From NCBI GenBank assembly GCA_026184295.1, contig JAHCJK010000015.1:1-57076 (forward strand): 57,076 bases of DNA, read 5' to 3'. This document shows positions 1-9,032 of this stretch, piece after piece; within the stretch, counting starts at the first letter, position 1, and every line of letters begins with the position of its first letter. The notes below the pieces were generated by a model. It was not told the DNA's origin and made no database searches. It saw nothing but the letters and a program-made list of their open reading frames with translations. A program made the translations under genes and the position numbers. This DNA comes from Planctomycetota bacterium (GTDB taxonomy: Bacteria; Planctomycetota; SZUA-567; H5-PLA8).

Positions 1-1057
1 CTTCCACGCGGATGAAGCTCGGCTTCGAATCGTTCACCGCGAAATACAGGTCGTCCAGGCTCGTGCGGCCCAGCGCGCGGGGGAAGTGCTTGCGCGCGCG
101 CGGCATCACGCGCTTCCAGAAGGCGCGCGAGCGACCCACGAAGTTTTCGTAGAAGCGCGACTGCGACTCGTGGATCCCCAGGCTGGCGGCCTCGCCCATG
201 GGCGTCCCGTAGTGCTGGGCGTCCAGGCCCTGGTCGTAGATGCCGTGCCCGGCCTCGTGCAACGTGCCGAAAAACGCGTCGGCGAAGCTCTTGGAGTTGT
301 AGCGCGTGGTCAGGCGCGTGTCGCCGGGCCCGATGCCGCTGCAGAACGGATGCGTGGTCACGTCCAGCCGCCCGGCCTGGAAATCGAAGCCGATCGCCTC
401 CGCGGTCTCGCGGCAGAAGTCTTCTTGCGCGTCCGTCGGGTAGTCGCTGTTCAGCACCTTCTGCGGCGGGCGCTTGCCCGAATGCGTGATCTTGCCGACC
501 AGTTCGCTCAGTTCGGCCTGCAGCGGCCCGAAGACGCTCTGGATCTCGGCCGTGGTCGCGCCGGGCTCGTAGCCTTCCAGCAGCGCGTCGTAGCGGCAGG
601 CCTTCCAGCCGTAGCAGTCGGCCTGCTCGCGGACCAGCTTCACGATCTTTTCCAGCATCGGGCGGAACGCGGCGAACTCGCTCTTCTTGCGCGCCTCCAC
701 CCACACATCGTAGGCCTGCGCGGAGGTCTGGCTCAGTTCCTCGACCAGCCGGCGCGGGAGCTTGGTCTCGCGGTCGTACTCGCGGCGTATGTTGCGGATG
801 TTCACGGCCGCGGGGCCTTCGGCGTCCTTGGCCAGGTCGCTTGCTTCGAGCACGCCCAGCAGTTCGCCGATGCGCGGGTTGGTGGACATCTGGTGCGACA
901 TCCCCGCCATCAGCGCCATCTGCGCCGCGCGGTGCGCCGAGCCCTTGGGCGGCATGTACGTCTGGTGGTCCCAGCCGAGCAGGCTGGCGACGGAGCCGAA
1001 AAGCGCGGCTTCCTTGCGCAGCTTGACCAGTTCGTCGTAGGCGGCTTGCGAATTCAT
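1..1057 (-). CDS. Carboxypeptidase Taq (M32 metallopeptidase), 3' end cut by window edge
   Basis: This is the N-terminal 352 or so residues of a cytoplasmic zinc carboxypeptidase of family M32, which trims C-terminal residues from peptides. The gene runs off the window, so about 150 C-terminal residues of a normally near 500-residue protein are missing here. The zinc-binding HEAGH is at residues 267-271. The family blocks THPFCSGIGPGDTRLTTRY before it and GIHESQSRFYENFVGRSR after it are both clear, the latter carrying the third ligand Glu. The start ATG at 1057 is preceded by AGGGGA. The polysaccharide deacetylase gene lies upstream on the other side of a 68-bp gap on the same side of the chromosome, reading in the same direction. 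Identification is firm. Confidence 0.95.
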   Translation of the reverse strand, partial: MNSQAAYDELVKLRKEAALFGSVASLLGWDHQTYMPPKGSAHRAAQMALMAGMSHQMSTNPRIGELLGVLEASDLAKDAEGPAAVNIRNIRREYDRETKLPRRLVEELSQTSAQAYDVWVEARKKSEFAAFRPMLEKIVKLVREQADCYGWKACRYDALLEGYEPGATTAEIQSVFGPLQAELSELVGKITHSGKRPPQKVLNSDYPTDAQEDFCRETAEAIGFDFQAGRLDVTTHPFCSGIGPGDTRLTTRYNSKSFADAFFGTLHEAGHGIYDQGLDAQHYGTPMGEAASLGIHESQSRFYENFVGRSRAFWKRVMPRARKHFPRALGRTSLDDLYFAVNDSKPSFIRVE

Positions 1058-1125
1058 CGGGGTCCCCTGTCTGCGGTGCGGCTCGCGAGCCTAGAGCCTG
1101 CGGCCCGCGCGTAAAGCGAGGATCG

Positions 1126-1839
1126 CTACGCGCCCTTCACGTAGGCGGCGACTTCCTTGATCGGCGCGACCCACACGTCGCCGCGCTCGGCCAGGTTCCG
1201 GCACAGCGCGTCGAGCATCTCGTGGTCGGTGGTCAACGGGTCGGGGTGGTCCTTGGGCGCGATCTCGTGGCCCACGGTCATCAGCCAGCCGCCGTTGGCG
1301 CGGACTTCGTCCAGGCGCTGCAGGACGCGGTCCAGGTCCACGCGGTCGGTGCCCTGCACCTTTACCGGCACGGGGCCGGTCAGCACGCCGTCGCCGCGCG
1401 CGTACAGAAAACGCTCGTTCACGAGCGGCTCGTAGCTCCGGCGGTTCTCGTCGCGGCCGACGTGGCGTTCGCCGCAGGGGTAAGCGAAGGTGCGCGGCTT
1501 CTCGCCGAAGAGCGCTTCGATCTTGGCGGTGGCGTCGTCGAGTTCCCTGGCGATGCGTTCGAGCGTGTAGTCCTCGATCGCGTTGTGGCGCGACCATTCG
1601 GCTTTGCCGCTGCACGGATGCGAGACCGTGTGGTTGCCGATCTCGTGGCCGTTCCGGTGCGCGGCCTTCCACAGGTCGGGGCGCGCGTCGAGGTCGCGGA
1701 AGCAGACGTAGAAGGTGGCCTTGTATCCGTGCTTGTCGAGCACCGGGAAGCCGTAATCGGCCTGCGTGGGCCGTGCGTCGTCGAAGGAAAGGGAGAGCGC
1801 GCAGCGTTTGCCGTTCGGCCAGGGTCTCGCGCCGGGCAT
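1126..1839 (-). CDS. Polysaccharide deacetylase (NodB/CE4 family)
   Basis: A 237-residue single-domain CE4 deacetylase that hydrolyses N- or O-acetyl groups on a polysaccharide. All the main motifs are visible: SLSFDDA at residues 16-22 (catalytic base and metal Asp), GNHTVSH with metal-ligand His70 and His74, and RTFAYPCG as the motif 3 equivalent. A late GHEIAP segment could supply the catalytic-acid His. There is no signal peptide, so it is either cytoplasmic or exported by another route; enzymes of this type without a leader also act on small acetylated sugars. It lies 51 bp downstream of the secreted barrel protein gene and both read on the minus strand, which suggests a shared carbohydrate-processing transcript. 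The substrate cannot be read from sequence. Confidence 0.9.
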   Translation of the reverse strand: MPGARPWPNGKRCALSLSFDDARPTQADYGFPVLDKHGYKATFYVCFRDLDARPDLWKAAHRNGHEIGNHTVSHPCSGKAEWSRHNAIEDYTLERIARELDDATAKIEALFGEKPRTFAYPCGERHVGRDENRRSYEPLVNERFLYARGDGVLTGPVPVKVQGTDRVDLDRVLQRLDEVRANGGWLMTVGHEIAPKDHPDPLTTDHEMLDALCRNLAERGDVWVAPIKEVAAYVKGA

Positions 1840-1890
1840 GCAAGGCTCCTTTCGTGGGCGGCCCGCGCGCCGCCCGCGAAGGAGCGCAGG

Positions 1891-3513
1891 CTACGGGGCC
1901 ACGGACTTGATCGCGTCCATGAACTTTTCGAGGTCCGCGAAGTTGCTGCACCAGGTCGTGTACATGATACCGTCCACCATGCCGGACTTCCTGGCCGATT
2001 CGAGCCACTGCCTGGTGTGGGTCATGTCGCCGTTGTCGTAGTAGCCGGCGGCGAGCATGCGGTGCCCGCGGTCGCCGAAGAACTTGAAGGTGTTCTCGCG
2101 CTGGCCGAAGTTCCACGCGACGATGTTCACGTCCTTGCTCAGGCCTTCCCAGCTTCCGGCCAGGTTCCCGCGCACGATGTAAAACTCGCCGTGGGCGTTG
2201 TGGCTGGGATCGAACATGTCGTTCCACGTGTAGAGCGTCGCGTCGGGCGCGACTTCCTTCATGATCGCGACGCACTTCCTGGCCAGGTCGGCGAGCATCG
2301 GGCCGGCGTCCAGGTTGCGCGCGCGGCAGAGGTCGCACTGGTTGAAGACGCGAATCTCGTCGAAGCCCATCATGTAGCGCTTGGCGCCGAAGAGTTTGTG
2401 CATGCGCTGCGCCTGCGCCTTGATCACTTCGTAGGACTTGGGCTCCGACGGGCAGATCATCGCCTGGCTGATCGTCACCGTCTTGGCATGGTGGTAGCTC
2501 ACCTTCAGCTTCGTGCCGTCCGGCAGGCTCGTCTTGATCGTGGGCGGCGTGTGGTACTGGTCGTAGCAGCCCGGCCAGGGCTTGATGCCCATCGCGGTAT
2601 CCACGACGGGTTCGTAGTCCTTGCCTTCGGCCAGTTCGGCGCCGTCGTCCTTCACGATCTTGACCGGCGTGCCGGGGCGGCGGATCAGGTTCACCAGGCC
2701 CACTTCCTCGATCTTCGCGTCCTTCCACGAGACCTTGCCGCGCCCGCCCCAGGAGCCGAAATAGAGGTACAGGTCGGTGTATTCCAGCGAGTTGAAGACG
2801 ACGTGGTGCTCGGTCCAGTCCTGAGTGGGCTTGGTGTCGAGGTTGTTGTGCTGCAGGTCCAGGTTCTTCGCCAGCACCTTGATCTCGACCTGGCCTTTAA
2901 AGTCCTCGGTCTTGATCTTCACGCTCACGTGGTACTGGCGGAACGGCTTGAGCTTGATAGGAAAGTTCACGCGCGTGTTCGCGCCCTTGGCGTCGCCGTC
3001 CCACTGGTTGCCGTTGATGGCCACGTTCTCGTCGTGGTAGCCGATCTTCTTCAGTTCGATGGGTTCGGTGACCAACTGGGCCGCGCCATTCTTGACCTCG
3101 AAGGTCTGCTCGCGCACCGGCAGGCCCTCGATCAGGTTCGGGTCCTGCGAGAGGATGTCGTTGGAGTAGCCCATCGGGAAGATGGCGGGGATCAGGTCCA
3201 GCTTCAGCGCCGCGGCCTTGCGCTTCACGCGTTCGACGTTCTTGAAGTACGCGTCGTCCATCAGGTTCAGGAGCCCGAACTTCGAGTCGTCGATCAGGAA
3301 GCCGGTGTAGCCGAGCTTGGCGGCGCGTTCCATCAGCGCCTCCAGCTTGTCCACGGTCTCATCGACCTTCAGGTTGTTCTGCCAGAAGACCCAGCGGTCC
3401 TTCACGAAGGGCGGCGGAGCGTCGGCGGCGGACAGGCCCATGCCCGAGGCCAGCAGGACGGCGCCCAGGAGCATTCCAAGCACCTTGCGCATCGCGATCG
3501 AACATCCCGGCAT
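1891..3513 (-). CDS. Secreted glycosidase-like TIM-barrel protein
   Basis: A 540-residue exported protein. I chose the ATG at 3513 because GAGG lies six bases upstream. A second ATG at 3492 begins directly at the hydrophobic leader MRKVLGMLLGAVLLASG, and a longer frame upstream lacks a good ribosome site. After the leader comes a barrel beginning (FVKDRWVFWQNNLKVDE), then a beta-rich segment that looks like an inserted carbohydrate-binding sandwich (about residues 115-250), then barrel strands with MGFDEIR (Asp385-Glu386) and LYTWNDMFDP. The Asp-Glu pair after a strand recalls the catalytic pair of GH20-type enzymes, but I cannot assign a GH family. Next to a deacetylase and opposite an SGNH esterase, it fits glycan degradation in the periplasm or outside the cell. 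Confidence 0.7.
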   Translation of the reverse strand: MPGCSIAMRKVLGMLLGAVLLASGMGLSAADAPPPFVKDRWVFWQNNLKVDETVDKLEALMERAAKLGYTGFLIDDSKFGLLNLMDDAYFKNVERVKRKAAALKLDLIPAIFPMGYSNDILSQDPNLIEGLPVREQTFEVKNGAAQLVTEPIELKKIGYHDENVAINGNQWDGDAKGANTRVNFPIKLKPFRQYHVSVKIKTEDFKGQVEIKVLAKNLDLQHNNLDTKPTQDWTEHHVVFNSLEYTDLYLYFGSWGGRGKVSWKDAKIEEVGLVNLIRRPGTPVKIVKDDGAELAEGKDYEPVVDTAMGIKPWPGCYDQYHTPPTIKTSLPDGTKLKVSYHHAKTVTISQAMICPSEPKSYEVIKAQAQRMHKLFGAKRYMMGFDEIRVFNQCDLCRARNLDAGPMLADLARKCVAIMKEVAPDATLYTWNDMFDPSHNAHGEFYIVRGNLAGSWEGLSKDVNIVAWNFGQRENTFKFFGDRGHRMLAAGYYDNGDMTHTRQWLESARKSGMVDGIMYTTWCSNFADLEKFMDAIKSVAP

Positions 3514-3710
3514 GGCGGCCTCGCTTTCCCGGGGCGCGCGGGGCGTCCCGACCTGGGCGGTTGAAGAAGACGCCCGTATCCTTCGTCTTCCCAGCATAAG
3601 AGGATGCCCGGGCGGATTTCCTTCGACGATTTGGGCCCAAACATCCCTCGACAAGAAGCGTTTACTGGTTCATCCTGAGCGCTTGCTCAATAACTAGGGG
3701 GTCGCGCGAT

Positions 3711-4991
3711 ATGGCGGGTTGCCGGACGTACGCGGGAATACGGGCCTGGATGCCGGCGCTGGCCGCGCTGCTGCTGGCCGCCGGGCAGGCGCGCGGAGCC
3801 GACGAGGCCCCGCTCATCGACAACGGCGAAAACGCTTCGCTCTGGCGCAGTTACAGCGGCAAGCCCAAGCCCGAGATCGCCGCGTCGGCCGCCGGGCACG
3901 CCGGCGGAGCGATCAAGTTCACCCTGCCGGAAAGCAGCGGGCCCCAGTTCGTGGGGCGCTCGGTCAACGCCGACGCCTCCTGGGACCAGACCCAAGGCCT
4001 CTCGTTCTGGCTCAAGGGCGACGGTTCGGACCATTTCATCGCCGTCTCGCTGATCGACGACTCCTACACCAAGCGCTACGCGGCCCTGGTGGATCTGAAA
4101 TCCACCGAGTGGCGCCAGGTCAAGCTGCGCTGGGAAGACTTCGTGCCCGAGATCGTCTCGGCCGACTGGATGTCCCGCAAAGACGGCAACATGAAGCCCT
4201 CGCTGGTGCGGGCGCTCTGGTTCGGACGCTGGTTCTACTTCCGCCCGTTCGCGGCGAGCACCTTCGAGGTGGACGATATCCGCCTGGAAGCCAAGATCGA
4301 TCCGCCCGCGGCGCACCTGCCCGAAGCGCCGGGGATCCCCCGCACGCTGGCGAAGCTCAAGGCCAAGCAGCCGGTGCGGATCGTCGCGCTGGGCGACTCG
4401 ATCACCTACGGCACGCACGTCCCGCAGCGCGAGACCAACGCGTACCCCGGGCGCTTGCAGGAACTCCTGCGCAAGAAGTTCGGCTACGACGGCGTGACCG
4501 TGGTCAACAAGGGCATCGGCGGCATCGAGACCCGCCAGGGCATCGCGCTGCTCACGCGCGACCTGGGCAACCCGCCGCCCGACCTGGTGACCGCGCACTT
4601 CGGCTACAACGACTACTCCTCGATGCTCGAAAAGCGCCTCCCCGCCGCCGAATGCGCGACCCTGGCCGGGCAGAACCTGCGCGAACTCGTGCGCCGCGTG
4701 CGGAGCCTCAGCAACGGCGCCACCGAAGTGCTCCTGATCGCCACGATCCCCGGCGCGGATGAGGAACGCCACACGGCCATGGACTTCTTCGGCGACCAGG
4801 CCAAGGCCGTCGCGGACGAACTGAAGTGCGGCTTCACCGAGGGCCCGCGCGCGGCCTTCCGCGAGGCCCAGAAGGCCGGCAAGCTGGATGAGAACTTCGT
4901 GCGGCTCGACGACGGCAAGCTCGACGTCGCCCACCCGAACGTCCCGGGCCAGCTGCGCTTCGCCGAGGCCCTGCTCAAGGCGTTCGAGTGA
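3711..4991 (+). CDS. Secreted SGNH/GDSL hydrolase with N-terminal carbohydrate-binding-like domain
   Basis: A 426-residue exported esterase. Residues 1-29 are a signal peptide (ALAALLLAAGQARG). Residues 35-200 form a beta-sandwich like CIA30/CBM11-type modules (QGLSFWLKGDGSDHF, FEVDDIRLE). The hydrolase domain follows: block I GDSIT with nucleophile Ser230, block III HFGYNDYS with the oxyanion Asn, and block V DVAHPN with Asp405 and His408. Block II is represented by NKGIGG. This is the layout of secreted carbohydrate esterases that remove acetyl or similar groups. AGGGGG lies nine bases before the ATG. It diverges from the barrel-protein gene across a 197-bp gap that must hold both promoters. 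Confidence 0.9.
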   Translation: MAGCRTYAGIRAWMPALAALLLAAGQARGADEAPLIDNGENASLWRSYSGKPKPEIAASAAGHAGGAIKFTLPESSGPQFVGRSVNADASWDQTQGLSFWLKGDGSDHFIAVSLIDDSYTKRYAALVDLKSTEWRQVKLRWEDFVPEIVSADWMSRKDGNMKPSLVRALWFGRWFYFRPFAASTFEVDDIRLEAKIDPPAAHLPEAPGIPRTLAKLKAKQPVRIVALGDSITYGTHVPQRETNAYPGRLQELLRKKFGYDGVTVVNKGIGGIETRQGIALLTRDLGNPPPDLVTAHFGYNDYSSMLEKRLPAAECATLAGQNLRELVRRVRSLSNGATEVLLIATIPGADEERHTAMDFFGDQAKAVADELKCGFTEGPRAAFREAQKAGKLDENFVRLDDGKLDVAHPNVPGQLRFAEALLKAFE

Positions 4992-5081
4992 GGTCCTCGG
5001 GTTGACCGGAACCGCTTGATCGTTAGTATTTCGTGAAGCTATGCCATGGGTCGATGCTCGAAAGAACGAAGGGAGGCACCG

Positions 5082-5438
5082 ATGCTGATCCGGAAACAGG
5101 TGGGCCTGCTCGTCCTGGGCCTGACGCTGGCCTGCGCGGTGGGGCTGCGCGCCGAGGAAGGCAAGAAGGAAGCCAAGGCGGGCGAATGGACCGGCGCGAT
5201 CGAGAAGGGCGAGGACGGCGCGGTGGTGCTGAAGGTCAAGGACGCCGCCTATAAGCTGGTCGCGGAAGAGAAGGAAAAAGACGCCGTAAAGGCCCTCGAA
5301 AAGTTCGCCAAGGAAGCGCCCAAGGGCGAGTTCGTGGTGAAGGGCACGCTGGCGGAAGACACCAAGACGATCACGGTCGAGAAGATCAAGGAAAAGAAAA
5401 AGGAAGAGCCGAAGTCGGCGCCCAGCGAAGGGAGCTGA
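5082..5438 (+). CDS. Small exported protein, Cys-less paralogue of the next gene
   Basis: A 118-residue protein with a signal peptide (VGLLVLGLTLACAVGLRAEE) and a lysine- and glutamate-rich mature part. I took the ATG at 5082 because AGGGAGG sits just before it, although the frame is open further upstream. The second half (YKLVAEEKEKDAVKALEK, GEFVVKGTLAEDTKTITVEK) aligns well by eye with the second half of the product of 5472-5828. The stretch holding the cysteines in that paralogue is absent here. The two genes are 33 bp apart and share the terminator after 5828, so they are very likely one operon. No enzymatic motif is visible; a periplasmic or envelope role is inferred from the leader only. 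Confidence 0.8.
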   Translation: MLIRKQVGLLVLGLTLACAVGLRAEEGKKEAKAGEWTGAIEKGEDGAVVLKVKDAAYKLVAEEKEKDAVKALEKFAKEAPKGEFVVKGTLAEDTKTITVEKIKEKKKEEPKSAPSEGS

Positions 5439-5471
5439 CCGGTCCAGGCAAGGGAAAGGGGAGGGTTGGTT

Positions 5472-5828
5472 ATGAAGATGTTTTCGATGATGGGTGCGGC
5501 GCTGGTGCTCGCGTTCGTCGCGCACGCGGCGATGGCCGAAGAAGGCGGCGACGCCAAGGCCAAGACCCAGGAGATCGCCGGGACCGTGGGCTGCGCGCAC
5601 TGCTCGTACTCGGCCTCGCTGAAGAACGTCGAACACTGCGGGGCGGCCTTCAAGTCGGGCGATACCGTCTACCTGCTGAAGGCCTCCGAGAAGGCCGACG
5701 AGGCGACCAAGGCGCAGGTTCAGAAGTTCAAGAAGGAACTGAAGGGCGACTTCATCATCACCGGCACGGTGACCGAGGAAGGCGGCAACAAGATTCTGGT
5801 GGCCGAGGCGATCAAGCCCAAGAAATAG
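5472..5828 (+). CDS. Small exported Cys-containing protein (DUF6370-like)
   Basis: A 118-residue protein with a signal peptide (MMGAALVLAFVAHAAMAEE). The mature part contains a CAHC motif and a third cysteine in the pattern GTVGCAHCSYSASL...VEHCGAAF, followed by a beta-rich end (GDFIITGTVTEEGGNKILVAE). Small exported proteins with this Cys arrangement are annotated as DUF6370 in planctomycete-like genomes; that match is from memory and unverified. The cysteines could bind a metal or a cofactor. GGGAGGG precedes the ATG at 5472; an in-frame TTG at 5466 is less likely. It is the downstream partner of the Cys-less paralogue and ends 27 bp before a strong terminator. Confidence 0.75.
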   Translation: MKMFSMMGAALVLAFVAHAAMAEEGGDAKAKTQEIAGTVGCAHCSYSASLKNVEHCGAAFKSGDTVYLLKASEKADEATKAQVQKFKKELKGDFIITGTVTEEGGNKILVAEAIKPKK

Positions 5829-5854
5829 GCCGGATGCACAAGTGAAGGGCCGGT

Positions 5855-5886
5855 AAACCCGGGGCTTAGCGGCCCCGGGTTTTTTT
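5855..5886 (+). terminator. Rho-independent terminator
   Basis: An 11-bp GC-rich stem (ACCCGGGGC core pairing with GCCCCGGGT) with a short loop is followed directly by a run of seven T. It ends the transcript of the two small exported proteins. Confidence 0.92.
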
Positions 5887-5967
5887 GTGCCCAAGGCGTT
5901 GAAAGGTTGGCGGGTTCGTACGTAAGAGTATGGGTAGCTGACGATCGAACCACGGAGGAAGGGTACC

Positions 5968-6720
5968 ATGCAGCCCGCCAACTCGCGCATCGAAGTGACC
6001 CCCGAACCGGCCGCGCGCACCGAGGTCCGGCCCGCGCGCCTGGGCAGCAGCGCCGTCCTGATCGCCGGGCTGGTCGTCGGCCTGCTGGCCGGCGCCGCCG
6101 GGGTGGGCTACGCGCTCGCCGCCGGACGGGACGACGGCCCCGCCTTCCACGAAGATCTGTACCTCGATTACCGCGTCGATCCCAACAACGAGAAGATCAA
6201 GTGGGCCGACTGGGCCAGCCCCCCGGACACCTTCCTGGTGATCCGCTTCCAGTCCGAACCCGAGAACGTGTACGTGACGCCGGTGGTGAACGACGACCAG
6301 GGCTTCCCGAACCCGCAGCGCCTCGCGATCCCGCGCGCGTTCGTCCCGGGCGAGAAGGCCTACGTCTACCTGATCGACGACGACTCGGCCTCGGACAAGT
6401 TCTGGAAGGACGTGACGCAGAAGGCGCTCAAGCGCGGCGGCGTGGTCGTCGGCCGCCTGGCCAGCGTCTGGACGCTGGGGCAGGTGCCCAGCGAACAGGT
6501 GATCGGCTTCTGCAACGAGGCCGGCGAGAAGATCGGCGAGATGACGCTCGACGCCAACGACTGTCTGGCCTGGACCGAGTTCGCCGTGCGCTCGCAGGTG
6601 CTGAGCTTCGAGGGCGAAAACGCGAAGGTCGAGACGGCCCTCACCGATGCCGACGGCCAGCCCGCCGGCGTCCTGAGCGCCGTCTTCGGCCATCGCGAAC
6701 CGCCCATGCAAAAGCGCTAA
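5968..6720 (+). CDS. Single-pass membrane-anchored protein of unknown function
   Basis: A 250-residue protein I do not recognise. A 25-residue polar N-terminus is followed by one transmembrane helix (SAVLIAGLVVGLLAGAAGVGYAL, about residues 27-49) and then a soluble domain of about 200 residues outside the membrane. That domain has repeated beta-like segments and a conserved-looking CNEAGEKIGE stretch but no motif I can tie to a function. GGAGGAAGGG stands upstream of the ATG. It is a single-gene unit bounded by a terminator on each side (5855-5886 and 6750-6778). Confidence 0.75.
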   Translation: MQPANSRIEVTPEPAARTEVRPARLGSSAVLIAGLVVGLLAGAAGVGYALAAGRDDGPAFHEDLYLDYRVDPNNEKIKWADWASPPDTFLVIRFQSEPENVYVTPVVNDDQGFPNPQRLAIPRAFVPGEKAYVYLIDDDSASDKFWKDVTQKALKRGGVVVGRLASVWTLGQVPSEQVIGFCNEAGEKIGEMTLDANDCLAWTEFAVRSQVLSFEGENAKVETALTDADGQPAGVLSAVFGHREPPMQKR

Positions 6721-6749
6721 CGCCTTACCGGGAAGCAGCAGCCATGGAC

Positions 6750-6778
6750 GCGGGGGCGCAAGCCCCCGCTTCTTTTTT
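6750..6778 (+). terminator. Rho-independent terminator
   Basis: A perfect 8-bp stem, GCGGGGGC/GCCCCCGC, with a GCAA tetraloop is followed by TTCTTTTTT. It closes the 5968-6720 gene and insulates it from the CDF transporter. Confidence 0.93.
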
Positions 6779-6824
6779 GCCTGGGTGGCTTTACCCGCGC
6801 CGCGCCGCCCCGTACGCTCAGCGC

Positions 6825-7790
6825 ATGCCCGAAAAGGAACAGCGCCTCGGCCCTGCGCAAGGCCTCCCGCCCGCCGCCCGCGGCATGAAGTGGATGCTCC
6901 GGGGCGTCCTGGTCAACGCGATCCTGGCCATCGTCAAGATTCTGGCCGGGATGTTCGGGAACTCCTACGCGCTCGTCGCCGACGGCGTCGAATCGACGCT
7001 CGATATCCTCGGCTCCCTGTTGGTCTGGGGCGGGCTGCACATCTCGTCCGCGCCCCCCGACGCCGGCCACCCCTACGGCCACGGCAAAGCCGAGCCGCTC
7101 GCCGCGATAGTCGTGTCCTTGACCCTGGTGGGCGCGGGGGTGCTGCTGGCCATCGAGAGCGTCCGCGAGATTCTGACCCCGCACCACGCGCCCGCGCCCT
7201 TCACCCTCTTCGTGCTCGTCGGGGTGGTGGTGGTCAAGGAGACGCTCTTTCGCACGATCTTCGAAGTCGGGGAGGCCATCGGCAGCACGGCGGTGATCGG
7301 CGACGCCTGGCACCACCGCAGCGACGCCCTGACCAGCGCCTGCGCCTTCGTGGGCATCGGCATCGCGCTGGTGATGGGGAAGGGCTACGAGAGCGCCGAC
7401 GACTGGGCGACCCTGGCCGCCTGCGCGGTGATCGCCTACAACGGCTACCGCATCTTCCGCCCGGCCCTTGCGGAAATGATGGACGCCGCGCCGAACCCGG
7501 ACGTCGAAGCGCGCATCCGCGAGACCGCCGGGGCCGTCGCCGGCGTGCAGGGGCTCGACAAGTGCCTCGTGCGCAAGTCCGGGCTGGCCTACTTCGTCGA
7601 CCTGCACGTGCTCGTGGACGGCGCGATGACCGTCGAGGAAGGCCACGCCCTCGGCCACCAGGTCAAGGATGCGCTGATGAAGGCCGGGCTCTCCATCGCC
7701 GACGTGCTGGTGCATCTGGAACCCGCCACGCCCGAGCGCCTGGCGCGCGCGGAAGCCACGCAGGCCCTGGCGCGCGAACGCGTTTCGTAG
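6825..7790 (+). CDS. Cation diffusion facilitator (CDF) metal exporter
   Basis: A 321-residue CDF antiporter that exports divalent metal (Zn, Fe, Co or Mn type) in exchange for protons. The six-helix membrane part spans about residues 25-205. The TM2 metal site is in VADGVESTLDILGS, the TM5 site in GDAWHHRSDALTS (HxxxD), and the loop HPYGHGKAE is typical of the FieF/MMT1 type. The C-terminal cytoplasmic domain (about 215-300) has the ferredoxin-like fold pattern ending in DVLVHLEP. The ATG at 6825 is chosen because the membrane domain begins shortly after; the frame is open far upstream through another gene. The metal cannot be decided from these residues. Confidence 0.92.
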   Translation: MPEKEQRLGPAQGLPPAARGMKWMLRGVLVNAILAIVKILAGMFGNSYALVADGVESTLDILGSLLVWGGLHISSAPPDAGHPYGHGKAEPLAAIVVSLTLVGAGVLLAIESVREILTPHHAPAPFTLFVLVGVVVVKETLFRTIFEVGEAIGSTAVIGDAWHHRSDALTSACAFVGIGIALVMGKGYESADDWATLAACAVIAYNGYRIFRPALAEMMDAAPNPDVEARIRETAGAVAGVQGLDKCLVRKSGLAYFVDLHVLVDGAMTVEEGHALGHQVKDALMKAGLSIADVLVHLEPATPERLARAEATQALARERVS

Positions 7791-7866
7791 GCGCAATCTC
7801 TGCTCGCACGGCCTCCGGCCCTGGCTAGCATGAAGCCCGGATCGCTCCCCTCGAGAAAGGAATTCC

Positions 7867-8871
7867 ATGTCCACGGCTCCCGGCAAGAAACTGCGCGTCG
7901 GCATCCTCGGCTGCGGCGGCATCGCCAACGCCCACGCCAAGGCCCTGCTGCAAATTCCCGAGTACGAGATCGCCGCGTACTGCGACGTTTACCGCGCCAG
8001 CGCCGAGCGCTTTAAGAACGAGTACGGCAAGGGCCACGGGGAGGTCTTCGAAGATTACCACGCGATGTTCGAGAAGATGGACCTGGACGTCGTCGCGATC
8101 TGCCTGCCGCCCTTCGCGCACGCCGACGAAGTGGACGTGGCCGCGAAGCACGGCGTCCACATCATGATCGAAAAGCCCATCGCGCTGGACGTCGAGGCCG
8201 CGCGGCGCATGGTGGACGCGGTGGCCAAGGCGAAGGTGAAGTCGCAGGTCGGCTTCATGATGCGCTTCCAGGACGGCATCGAACGCCTGAAGGAACTTCT
8301 CGCCGCCGGGCGCGGCCCCGCGGTGCAGTACGTGGGACGGTACTACTGCAATTCGCTCCATTCGCCCTGGTGGCGCATGCTCGACAAGTCGGGCGGCCAG
8401 ATGGTGGAGCAGATCATCCACCAGTTCGACCTCTGCCGCTATCTGCTGGGCACGCCGGAACAGGTCTTCGCGTACACGGGCAACGTCGGGCACCAGGACG
8501 TCGAAAACTACACCGTCGAAGACGTCTCGGGCGTGGTGGCGAAGTTCAAGGGCGGCGCGGTGGGCGTGCTGACCGGCACCAACTGCGCGATCCCGGGCAA
8601 GTGGCTCGCCCCGTGGACCTTCGTCGCGCGCGGCCTGACCGCCGAACTGAACGGCGGCGCGACCACCATCACCCACACCGACCGGGCCGTGCCCTACACC
8701 GAAGAGATTCGCTCGGAAAAGAACGTGATCCACGCCGAGCACCTGGATCTGCTGCGCGCGATCCGCGAAGACGGCGAGACGCGCACGCCGATGTCGGAAG
8801 GCCTGGAGAGCCTGCGGCTGGTCCTGGGGGCGCGCGCTTCGGGCGAGTCGGGCATGCCGGTGAACCTGTGA
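7867..8871 (+). CDS. Gfo/Idh/MocA family NAD(P)-dependent oxidoreductase
   Basis: A 334-residue sugar or inositol oxidoreductase. The Rossmann fold starts at VGILGCGGIANAHA near the N-terminus, the family motif EKPIALD supplies the catalytic Lys, and the second domain carries GGQMVEQIIHQFDLCRYL with the conserved active-site His. A purine-rich GAGAAAGGA precedes the ATG. It stands alone between the CDF gene and citrate synthase, so context does not narrow the substrate. The family oxidises hydroxyls of sugars, sugar phosphates, inositols or their acids. Confidence 0.92.
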   Translation: MSTAPGKKLRVGILGCGGIANAHAKALLQIPEYEIAAYCDVYRASAERFKNEYGKGHGEVFEDYHAMFEKMDLDVVAICLPPFAHADEVDVAAKHGVHIMIEKPIALDVEAARRMVDAVAKAKVKSQVGFMMRFQDGIERLKELLAAGRGPAVQYVGRYYCNSLHSPWWRMLDKSGGQMVEQIIHQFDLCRYLLGTPEQVFAYTGNVGHQDVENYTVEDVSGVVAKFKGGAVGVLTGTNCAIPGKWLAPWTFVARGLTAELNGGATTITHTDRAVPYTEEIRSEKNVIHAEHLDLLRAIREDGETRTPMSEGLESLRLVLGARASGESGMPVNL

Positions 8872-9032
8872 CCGCGGCGGAGGTTGCCCGATCGTTCGGC
8901 ATCGCGAAAAAACGCCCGAAAGCGGGGAATCGCGGCGGGTAATTCGGTGGACGGATTTTCCTTATTGGCTACACTCGCCGGAAGAACGCTGCACCTCACG
9001 ATGACGACGCCACCGCGAAGAAGGAGGCAGGC

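Noticed and set aside
5907..6824. N-terminal extension of the CDF transporter frame through the preceding gene
   Set aside because: The extension is an arginine-rich shadow of the membrane-anchored gene, crosses a terminator and lies before the natural CDF start.
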